DNA of 64,000 bases. It comes from Siphlonurus alternatus (lineage: Eukaryota; Arthropoda; Insecta; Ephemeroptera; Siphlonuridae). Both the position numbers and the translations under genes were made by a program. Shown one piece after another: positions 54,021-64,000 of the stretch (position 1 is the stretch's first letter; every line of letters starts with the position of its first letter). A model generated the notes under the pieces. It was given only the letters and a program-made list of their open reading frames with translations. It made no database searches and was not told the DNA's origin. The stretch spans positions 27,289,036 to 27,353,035 of the forward strand of contig OX463788.1 in the NCBI GenBank assembly GCA_949825025.1, given 5' to 3'.

Positions 54021-54342
54021 ATGGAGTATCGACTTAAAATCTCTTATTGCAGAAATGGATAGAGAGGATGCAAAGTTGTGCTACTTTGATTTTTTCAGGT
54101 TTTTAGAGTCGAACAACTATTTTTAAAAAATTATTGAATGTGCAGAGATAGTGCCCTCTTGACGCCTCTCTTAATTAAAGGATATGACTTAACAGGGGCG
54201 TGGGTTCAAACCCGACCTCGCCAAAACTTTTTAGCAATAATTCTTGGACTCTAAAAAATCTGAAAAAATTCAGAGTAGCATAATTTTGCACCCTTTCTAT
54301 CCATTTTTCTATTAAAATTTTTTGAGTTTAATATTCTCTATT
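54021..54342. mobile_element. MITE of the ATTGCAGAAATGGATAGAG group with tRNA-like centre
   Basis: Left ATGGAGTATCGACTTAAAAT, right decayed. The centre contains GTGGGTTCAAACCCGACC (54200-54218), which reads like a tRNA T-arm with box B. The rest of a tRNA is absent. Confidence 0.65.
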
Positions 54343-55149
54343 AAGCAAAAGTGTTTATTAAATTATGAGGCCTCTATCCTTTTAAGGTTTTCTCATAAAA
54401 AAAATAATCTTATTATATTTTATTTTTTAAATGGTTGTATTTAAATTTGTGAAAATTAATTGTCTATTAATTACATATAAATCATAACATGCATAATTAT
54501 TTTAACTGACATAAAAAATAGCACACTATACTTGGGCTTTTCATGTGCCTGCGAACCTAATATCATGCCCACACAGTCAATATCCATAGTAAATATTTTG
54601 TTTGCCTCGCTGATGATTCAAATAAAAGTATTTTTAAATCTGTAATTAATATGATAAGACAAGTATACACGCTTGAAATAGAAAATAGCAAGCACGATAC
54701 AGATGCAAGGCAAGAAAAGACAAATATTAACTGATACGTACAGGTTTACTTTCAAGTCTTTCAACCTTCGAAGAAAACAAAAATAGTTCCAACTACAGAA
54801 AGTCTGTGCAAATTTAATGTTTGTATTTTATTATTCAGCTGACGGTCTCAGAGAGGACTATAAATATTTGCTAGTCATTTAAGGAGAAAATATCAGCAAT
54901 TAAAACATAGGGTATTCTAAAAATAAAAAAGTAATCGTTTCAGTAAACTCTTTAGAGAAAACATTTATTTTTTTTTATCAACTGGTACAGAATTTTACTA
55001 ATTTTACTATACAATAATAGGCACTCGGCCTCTTTAACATGATAAAACAACCGATATATAATGCAAGATTACATCTAATTAAAAAAAAATTGTGTATTCA
55101 AAAAGACAAAAACATGAAAAACAAAAAGTGACCATGCAAAACCATTTTG
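54343..55149. other. No gene seen
   Basis: AT-rich; no ORF, tRNA or repeat border that I can support. Confidence 0.5.
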
Positions 55150-55915
55150 GTGTGTTTTTACATTTTGACATAAATCCGAAATGAACGAATAATTCGGTTT
55201 TCGGTTATTTAAATTTTCAAAACTAGTTTTGAGTTTTGGTCAAATCGTAAAAAAAAAAAAAAAAAAAAAAGTTGAGAGAGAGAGAGCAAAGATCCTCATG
55301 CAGCTTTTAAGTAATACAAAATAAAACAAAACTAGTTTAATTAAGCCAAATCAGAAAACTCAAAACCCGATGTAAATATTATGCTATGGCTTTTGGTCGT
55401 TTCATGAATGCAATAAGATTCAATTCACATTTTATTATTCTAATTATACATTATAATTTATTTTATATTCTACATACTGATTTACAATATAATACAATCC
55501 TATATGATATATACTTTGTCATGACCGATAGATAATAGTAATATACTGTGTATGTTTGCATCAAGAAAATCAAGAAAAAATTGCGCACACCGAAATGTGC
55601 TCCTAGCGTTTTGAGCAGAGATCGAAATTAACAAATATTTGAAATATTTCGATTTCGGGCTTTGCTTATTTAAATTTGATCATTTCTAGAAGTGACCAAA
55701 CCAGAAAGAGCAATTAAGCCCGACGAGAAGTATTATTCAAGGCTTTGCTCCTTTCTAGAAGTGATCAAACCAGAAAAAGCAAAGCCCGAATGGAAATTTT
55801 ATTCCGGGCTTTGCTCATTTAAATTTGATAATTTCTAGAACTGATCAAACCGGAGAAAACTAACCCCGACGAGGCATTTTATTTCAGGCGTGAGTAAATA
55901 AAAAGAGCAATTCTA
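55150..55915. mobile_element. Decayed pieces of the TGTT-GAATTCG foldbacks
   Basis: 55150-55390 carries AAAACTAGTTTTGAG-type pieces as in FB3. 55580-55915 carries GTGCTCCTAGCGTTTTGAGC, TTTCTAGAAGTGACC and CCCGACGAGAAGT units as in FB6/FB8. No intact tip. Confidence 0.6.
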
Positions 55916-56792
55916 GGTTGGCGCACTTCATCACTTCAAGCACTTCATGTATAATATCCACTAATTTGCGGGCCCCCTGTAAGCTATGGTGTTCCATAAA
56001 GAAAATAATAATAAAAAAATTGTACACTATATTACATGATGTTGTATTTATTTATTACTACACTTATTTAATATTAAATTCTAAATTACTCAAAAATGTA
56101 AAATTATTATCAAGCTGCAATTTTACACAATATATTAATTAGTAATGTTCATATATAATATGCAAGTTAAAATTTTTCGTAGTTAAATATTCTACAATTC
56201 TTCAGTTGAGCTATAATTTATATTAAAATAAAATTAAATCACGTACAATGAAAAACAAATTCAAAAACCATAAAGAGAATCGTCAATGACATTATTAGGT
56301 TTGCTATAAGAAAAAAATGTTTAAATTCTGTTAAATTGTTTAATTGAAATTTTAAGCACATTTTATTCTTGAAGGACTATACTGATTGTGAACTGTGTAT
56401 ATTATATTAAAAAGCGGACCGGAAGTTACAATGACGTAAAATATTCTTTTATATAGTAATATAAGATGAAAACAAACAAATTAATAATAACAATGATAAA
56501 CGCAGTTCCATACAAGCTACAAAAATTGTATATTAAATTTTATAAGGGGAACAGAAAGCAGATAGAGATGGTCGCAAAGAACTACTATATAGCTGATTAT
56601 GGCAGCTCAATTTTAAAAACGCGGTTCCATTAAGCTGATTATGGCTATTAAGACTACATATCTAACCAATTTTAAGATAGTAAATTAAATAAAAAGTTTT
56701 TGCATTTAACTATTTTCTTTTATATTAAGCATTTATATACACTGTACATATAGTTTCAAACTAAACTGACAGTGAGATTTACAACTTACATG
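55916..56792. other. No gene seen
   Basis: AT-rich unique sequence; ORFs are short and of biased composition. Confidence 0.5.
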
Positions 56793-57062
56793 TTTTCACG
56801 AATAAATGAATAGAGGGCACATATCTATGCTACTCACATAATTGTTTCAGGCGTTTTTCATATTTGTGTGTGTGTGTATATTTTTGAGGTACCAATCCAT
56901 GCCACTCCTCAAGAAAAAGGTATTATATATATAGAGGGTCTGAACTAAATACAAGCGAGGGGCGTGCATGGCCTTCAAACAAAACCTGAAGAAAATCAGA
57001 GTAACTTTATTTTGTAGACTCCATTCATATCTTCCATAAATAATATGAAAAAATAAGGAAGT
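56793..57062. mobile_element. Decayed MITE of the ATTGCAGAAATGGATAGAG group
   Basis: AATGAATAGAGGGCACATAT and GTTTCAGGCG at the left face AAATCAGAGTAACTTTATTT and CCATTCATATCTTCC at the right. Tips are degenerate. Confidence 0.5.
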
Positions 57063-57420
57063 TGTCCTAAGGTAACACAAATTTGATTTTTTAATCATGG
57101 TTTTTGGGCCATGCAATTACTGTGAGTAACAAATTCATGTGTCCTAGTGCTACCAAAGACCAAAGTACTTCTATTTTGTCATGTTCATAATTTTTTTAAC
57201 GATATAATATAATCGAAATCGCAGTCTTATGAACTGATACACAAGGCCCTCTGTCATATACCAGCACCTCATCCTACCTCAAATCTCCTCCTTTTTAAGT
57301 GTAATGTTATAATTGGAATCTCATTTTCCCATCTAGATTTATCCAAAGTGGGTACATTTACAACCAACTTGCTTTATGTTCGATACAGTTTTAATTAACA
57401 CTCTCCACACAGTATTTTCT
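57063..57420. other. No gene seen
   Basis: Unique sequence without recognised features. Confidence 0.5.
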
Positions 57421-57427
57421 CAATATT

Positions 57428-57570
<143 letters not shown>

Positions 57571-57829
57571 CATTTCGATGCTGGAAAATAACATTTTAAC
57601 TAGAGCTGATTTAAATACTATATAAATACACATAAATGATATATAATTATAATATGTTCTTGCTTGTTAGTGTCGCACAGTTTGACACAGTCGAACAGCA
57701 AAATCATATAATAGATCTTCAAACGACAAAATTTAAGTTAATTTAAGGATTAATGACATCATATATCCGCAGTGGATGGTACACCGTTTGCATCTAATCA
57801 GTGCACCTTCATAAAAAAAATAAGATATG

Positions 57830-57882
<53 letters not shown>

Positions 57883-58477
57883 GCATTTACATTAAAGTTT
57901 CTGAAATTATAGCATATAAATAGGTGGAGAAGAATATCATTGGGACTGCGTTGACTAAAATTTATTCAAATCAAAGACCACTCAAAATTTAATAACTCCA
58001 AAACTACACATATAAATTTTTTTATAGTGGGCCGCGTAAAATATTTAATTTCTCTTTTTTTAAGAGGTAAAAATATTTTAGGATTAAGTTCTATTCCAAT
58101 ACTGCGCTGTGATTGGTCCAAGGCTTTTCATGCATGACATTTTTGCACCGCTTTAAAATTTTCTTTATGTGTTTTTATATATTCATGAAACAGACATAAT
58201 ATATACAAAAATATATATATACTGTAAACCCGAAGAGTTTGAGAAACTCGTAACCAGAGAACGTAAATTTTAACTTGCGACAAGATGACAAGATTTAATT
58301 ATATATAACTATAAAAAAAAAATACAGCACAAATATGGCATCATCAATATTGCATTCATCATGTTTTAAATAACACCACTGGCTTCAGCGTGCAATGAAA
58401 CCTTTAAAAATAAATTTTGGTACAGATCGGACAAATTTTTTTTATCAACTTAATTTATGCCCCATTTATGTTGTATA

Positions 58478-58480
<3 letters not shown>
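57571..58480. other. No gene; one TA run
   Basis: A (TA)n run at 57837-57876. Otherwise unique AT-rich sequence. Confidence 0.5.

Positions 58481-58557
<77 letters not shown>
58481..58557. repeat. (TA)n microsatellite left of FB10
   Basis: About 38 TA units ending exactly at the FB10 tip. Confidence 0.95.
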
Positions 58558-58560
<3 letters not shown>

Positions 58561-59604
58561 CCAAAGTACACCAAAAAAACAGTGAAAAACAAAGTGGTCT
58601 TCAAAAATCCATGAAACTTATATATGATGGACATGTCACCTCATCAAAGAATACCCTAATTTTTGTTTTTGAAATTTTGATTTTTTTCCCGGAAATTTGG
58701 GTATGTGAAGTTCCGCTTGGTATCCTTGTTTTTTATGCTTACGACGGGCATAACTTTTTTTCTATGGCAGCTATCTACAAATTTCTTATACTTTTTTGAT
58801 GCCAAGAATATGCTCTTTTTGGGAAAAAATACTGCATTTTTGTGAATATCATTAATTTTTCCGGGTTTTTTTCAAAACAGGACATTTTCAAAAAAAAAAA
58901 CTCCACTTTTTTTTTTCTTTAAATTCGAGTTTTCAATAAAAGACAATGTTTATTAAAATAAAATGCAAAGTTTACGAGGTACAATTCATAACTTTTTTTT
59001 CTATGAATTTTTGAAGTTGACACTCTCGCTCCTCCCTCGAGCGTGCGGCTAATCGCGCGTTTGCCACCCGGCGCGGCCGATGCTGCTGCAGCAGTACATA
59101 GTAGTTCCTTTGTTCTTTCAGTGATTTTCATAGATATAGAACCTTGGAGATGCATATACAGTTCATCCAATATAAAATTACGACCGGAAGTGGCAGCATT
59201 TTGGCCTTACTAAACACATTGCATTATAATATTGAACTTTCTAATATTATATATTCTCCCTTTGAATTTTGAGATTAATCAAAATATAAAAAAATAAGAT
59301 GACGAAAGGAATTGATCCTGACACTTCCGAGAATAATCAACATTCGATAAACTGTACAGTAGAATTAATAAACGGCCGAGAAGCTTTGCTTTTGCCATCA
59401 AATTTTACCGACTTTTTACAAGCAGTGTTGTGAAATAATTATTACTCTTCTAGCAAGAGAGAAATTTTACTGGTTTACAATTCATCGATGTAATGTATTA
59501 ATTAAGTAACAAACTGTTAATTTTTTATTCGACATTGATAATCATTATGCAGCACAAATAATAGAGATAATGGATTATAATTCTGCACTCCTACATGTAT
59601 CTTC

Positions 59605-59962
59605 AATCTACATCAAGCGCTGTAGTACTTTGAAGGTGACCGTTTGAAGTAAAAATTACGTGACTCCCTCCCTGGGGTAAATTCAAATATAGAGCTTTCC
59701 ATCCAGTGCAGTGAGTATTTATATGTGGTTCCATAGGCATTGGACATCATCAGTAGATCCATTGATAAGAAAAATAGAAGTCTTTGTTCTGACTGGAGGT
59801 TTTCGTTTTCCACGGTTCCCTCAGTCTCTTCTCAGTGAATACTAGGACACGTAACAGGCCTTGGCCATCATCCATTCCCTCCTTTATCCTTTATAGTTTT
59901 ATACCCATAACCTGCATGCTCGAGCTCCAAGCTCATGGGGTTGTAATCTTGTAAAAAAAATA
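59605..59962 (+). mobile_element. 5'-truncated 5S-type SINE in the FB10 spacer
   Basis: Begins within the 5S part (TAGTACTTTGAAGGTGACCG), then CTCCCTCCCTGGGGTAAATTC, GACTGGAGGTTTTC, CACGGTTCCCTCAGTC and an A-rich end. Clearly the same family as 17491-17885, more decayed. It is the only part of FB10 without a mirror copy. Confidence 0.8.
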
Positions 59963-60366
59963 ATACCTGCCCTATTTATTTGTGCTGCATAATGATTATC
60001 AATGTCGAATAAAAAATTAATAGTTTGTTACTTAATTAATACATTACATCGATGAATTGTAAACTAGTAAAATTTCTCTCTTGCTAGAAGAGTAATAATT
60101 ATTTCACAACACTGCTTGTAAAAAGTCGGTAAAATTTGATGGCTAAAGCAAAGCTTCTCGGCCGTTTATTAATTCTACTGTACAGTTTATCGAATGTTGA
60201 TTATTCTCGGAAGTGTCAGGATCAATTCCTTTCGTCATCTTATTTTTTTATATTTTGATTAATCTCAAAATTCAAAGGGAGAAAATATAATATTAGAAAG
60301 TTCAATATTATAATGCAATGTGTTTAGTAAGGCCAAAATGCTGCCACTTCCGGTCGTAATTTTATA

Positions 60367-60618
60367 TTGGATGAACTGTATATGCATCTCCAAGGTTCTA
60401 TATCTATGAAAATCACTGAAAGAACAAAGGAACTACTATGTACTGCTGCAGCAGCATCGGCCGCGCCGGGTGGCAAACGCGCGATTAGCCGCACGCTCGA
60501 GGGAGGAGCGAGAGTGTCAACTTCAAAAATTCATAGAAAAAAAAGTTATGAATTGTACCTCGTAAACTTTGCATTTTATTTTAATAAACATTGTCTTTTA
60601 TTGAAAACTCGAATTTAA
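60367..60618 (+). CDS. Arm ORF of FB10 (also on the other arm, minus strand)
   Basis: 83 codons: MDELYMHLQGSISMKITERT, KELLCTAAAASAAPGGKRAI, SRTLEGGARVSTSKIHRK and a hydrophobic end. The identical twin is 58919-59170 on the minus strand. There is no known domain and no evidence of selection. It may simply be an open stretch in a GC-rich arm. Confidence 0.25.
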   Translation: MDELYMHLQGSISMKITERTKELLCTAAAASAAPGGKRAISRTLEGGARVSTSKIHRKKSYELYLVNFAFYFNKHCLLLKTRI

Positions 60619-60979
60619 AGAAAAAAAAAAGTGGAGTTTTTTTTTTTGAAAATGTCCTGTTTTGAAAAAAACCCGGAAAAATTAATGATATTCACAAAAA
60701 TGCAGTATTTTTTCCCAAAAAGAGCATATTCTTGGCATCAAAAAAGTATAAGAAATTTGTAGATAGCTGCCATAGAAAAAAAGTTATGCCCGTCGTAAGC
60801 ATAAAAAACAAGGATACCAAGCGGAACTTCACATACCCAAATTTCCGGGAAAAAAATCAAAATTTCAAAAACAAAAATTAGGGTATTCTTTGATGAGGTG
60901 ACATGTCCATCATATATAAGTTTCATGGATTTTTGAAGACCACTTTGTTTTTCACTGTTTTTTTGGTGTACTTTGGGCC

Positions 60980-62373
<1,394 letters not shown>

Positions 62374-62505
62374 TCAGATGCTGAGAGAAGGCCTCTTCTT
62401 GCGATCTGCTTTTCGACTATTGCCACTGCTACTGTTGCTGCTACTGCTGCCACTGCTGATGCTGTTACCACTGCCACCGTTCTTTCCGAAGATTGTCCCC
62501 AGCAC
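62374..62505 (-). CDS. Candidate terminal exon of an unknown gene
   Basis: On the minus strand an acceptor (GTGACTGTTACAG) is followed by 43 codons and a stop: VLGTIFGKNGGSGNSISSGS, a Ser/Gly/Asn run, then SRKADRKKRPSLSI. The gene would lie to the right, beyond the window. A second open frame runs through the same DNA (62289-62477, Ala/Val-rich), so the frame is not certain. No family recognised. Confidence 0.4.
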   Translation of the reverse strand: MLGTIFGKNGGSGNSISSGSSSSNSSSGNSRKADRKKRPSLSI

Positions 62506-62566
62506 CTGTAACAGTCACCATCATTTACATTTAAAAGGTCACTATGCTACTCTTTTTCTTCTTCAC

Positions 62567-62850
62567 GATTAATCTCAGAAAGAATAGTTTTCTATTTTTC
62601 TGCAAAGGAATCGAATGAAATAAATTTCAAAAAATCGAGAATGATCTAAAACTTATAAATAATCGCTTATGGTTCGAGCAAGTTCAGTCTGGCAGTGTTC
62701 TTACAACAACTCCATTTCCGGTTTCCGTCCATAAGGCCAATGTTAAACTTCTACCTCAGTTTTCACAAAACTGATAAGACAGATTCGCTTCAAAATTTGT
62801 ATGCCACCTCTATTGATGGTGAGTACTGAGGTTCATATATCCTTAAGGCC
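62567..62850. mobile_element. Fragment of TTAA group 2 MITE
   Basis: ACGATTAATCTCAG at the left, then TCGCTTATGGTTCGAGCAAG, TCCGGTTTCCGTCCATAAGG and CCACCTCTATTGATGGTGAG. It matches the right half of 28563-29267 in reverse. Confidence 0.65.
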
Positions 62851-63215
62851 GTTTTAAGTGACATACACTTGACACAAAAATTATCATTGCGGGATTGATT
62901 TTGCCCCCCCCCCCCCTAAAAAAATACAAAATACTATAGAAGCACTGGTAGCACTGGATCCTCAGTTAGAAGTACAAATATAAAACAAGTCAAGACACTG
63001 CAGAAAAAATACTTTAACATGATCCAGTCAACAATGCGCTAAGATGTCTCATCAGATTTGCGTCTTTACAAAGTCTATATATATATATCCGACCACTATA
63101 TATAGCGGTAATACAGTAACAATAATGTCACACTATAATACATATTTAATTAATGTAACAAATATTATTTAAATTTGTAGGTGCTCTAATAGGGTCACGA
63201 AATTTGTTAGACTAA

Positions 63216-63373
63216 TGGGGGCGATTCGCGAAGCAGTTAAGCCAGGTTTCTAACCACGTTTAGCTTTAACGGCGTTTTAACTGTACCTGTTTTACGTTTT
63301 AAACCACCTAGTTAAACGTGGTTAAGCTAAACGTGATAGAAAAAATGGCTAAATGTTCCGTGAATCGCACCCA
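63216..63373. mobile_element. PIF/Harbinger-like MITE
   Basis: 158 bp. Tips TGGGGGCGATTCGCG and complement (TGGGTGCGATTCACG), each bordered by TAA (63213-63215, 63374-63376). A 3 bp TWA duplication is typical of PIF/Harbinger (family knowledge). AACGTGGTTA-type inner repeats. Confidence 0.7.
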
Positions 63374-63617
63374 TAATATTAATGTAAAGTAGTTAACAAA
63401 AATTCCAGTTTACGAATTTGCAGTTTATGATAAAAATATATACTGCAATTTGCGCAGGAATATAATATATTTAATTAATCATAAAAATGTGTTCGACTGC
63501 ATAGAAAATTAATTTTTGACATCTCATTATTATGATAGATATATTATATATTATGCTATATATACTGTATATTTTTTAAATGTCTAACACACTCACTGCA
63601 TGTGCAGTACATATATA

Positions 63618-64000
63618 CAGGGTGTCCCAAAGATCTTTAGATTTTTCAAACCCAAATAGCAACTGTTTAGTATTTTTTAATGTTCACTTTTTATACATCA
63701 AATTAAAGCTCTGAATTTAAAATTTTCAAAAATTTGAACAGATTTTTTTGTTTTAAATGTGATTTTTCTTTTTTACCCGTTAGAAAGCAAAATGGTCACT
63801 TTTTTTCGGAATCACGACTGCTTCTGCACCTAAAAATTGATTGCATCAATTCTTATGCTTGTTGATTTTTTTCAATGCAAATGCAGCAAGGCCTCTCCAA
63901 ATGGGCTCCGTTGGTGGCTCAGCAAACATCCAGTCCCTCCTCGAACTCACGCCACACATTGCGCAACATGGCAGGCATGGTGGACTGAATCGTGGCGGTG
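63618..64000 (-). pseudogene. IS630/Tc1-type transposon end with transposase C-terminus, cut by the window
   Basis: Tip CAGGGTGTCCCAAAG at 63618, preceded by TA. On the minus strand at the right edge, a frame reads TIQSTMPAMLRNVWREFEE, then GLDVC, a TGA stop, ATNGAHLERPC. A LRNVWxExxxxLDVxRxTxGAH ending is what I know from IS630/Tc1-like transposases abundant in arthropods. The stop replaces the usual Arg, so it is probably dead. The rest lies beyond the window. Confidence 0.65.

Larger units (their letters stand above)
58558..60979. mobile_element. Foldback FB10 with almost identical 1 kb arms
   Basis: Arms 58558-59573 and 59965-60979 pair at a constant sum of 119537 with only a few mismatches. 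Tip GGCCCAAAGTACACC; TA outside both ends. The spacer holds a SINE (59605-59962). Each arm has an identical 83-codon ORF (58919-59170 minus, 60367-60618 plus) crossing a GC-rich patch. Whether it is translated is unknown. Such identity suggests recent movement or gene conversion. Confidence 0.88.

Overview
The window looks like AT-rich nuclear DNA from an invertebrate, most likely an arthropod. There are no operons or ribosome binding sites, but there are spliced genes with GT-AG introns, SINEs with pol III promoters, non-LTR retrotransposons, long (TA)n runs and very many inverted-repeat transposons. The arthropod guess rests on two things: an IS630/Tc1-type transposase end at the right edge, and a SINE central domain (CAGGCGAATGCTGGGA type). 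Both are common in arthropod genomes as far as I know; I could not search.

The only host gene I can name is on the minus strand. Twelve coding exons from 33043 down to 2502, all joining in phase, encode at least 911 residues of an NPAT/Mxc-type histone locus regulator. The LisH N-terminus (MEPLLPSEVARLVYGYLEEQ) is the diagnostic part. The gene runs off the left edge, so the C-terminus is missing. Its introns hold most of the mobile DNA in the left half.

Layout. 1-2500: a foldback element and a small MITE. 2502-12555: NPAT exons 5-12 among MITEs and SINE pieces. 12556-25046: one 12.5 kb intron (intron 4) holding a row of four foldback elements (12874-22574) joined by (TA)n/(CA)n microsatellites, all apparently inside an older LINE remnant. 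25047-33043: NPAT exons 1-4, plus TTAA-bounded MITEs nested in one another. 33646-41984: an 8.3 kb TA-flanked terminal-inverted-repeat structure with at least two further foldbacks nested inside, SINEs, and an orphan exon-like ORF. 42303-49640: two copies of a PHD-finger LINE, head to head. 50191-55915: more foldbacks, including one with a clear 10 bp target duplication. 58558-60979: a foldback with almost identical 1 kb arms. 62374-64000: a possible terminal exon of an unknown gene, a Harbinger-like MITE and an IS630/Tc1-type transposon end.

The most unusual system is the foldback set. At least five elements (78-1797, 12874-14537, 14607-15700, 35236-36782, 50191-51755) share a tip (TGTTRSCAYC, a few bases, then CGAATTCG) but have unrelated interiors and different subterminal arrays of short palindromes. 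They lie in TA or CA microsatellites. The TGTTR tips and possible 4 bp TATA duplications recall Ginger-type (integrase-like) DNA transposons, but no transposase is visible. A second group (15779-19233, 19409-22574, 53193-53880) has tips like those of the IS630/Tc1-type element at the right edge; its two complete members carry mirrored arrays of about 141 bp units. Two related foldbacks carry a conserved short ORF behind a splice-acceptor-like site, which may be a captured exon.
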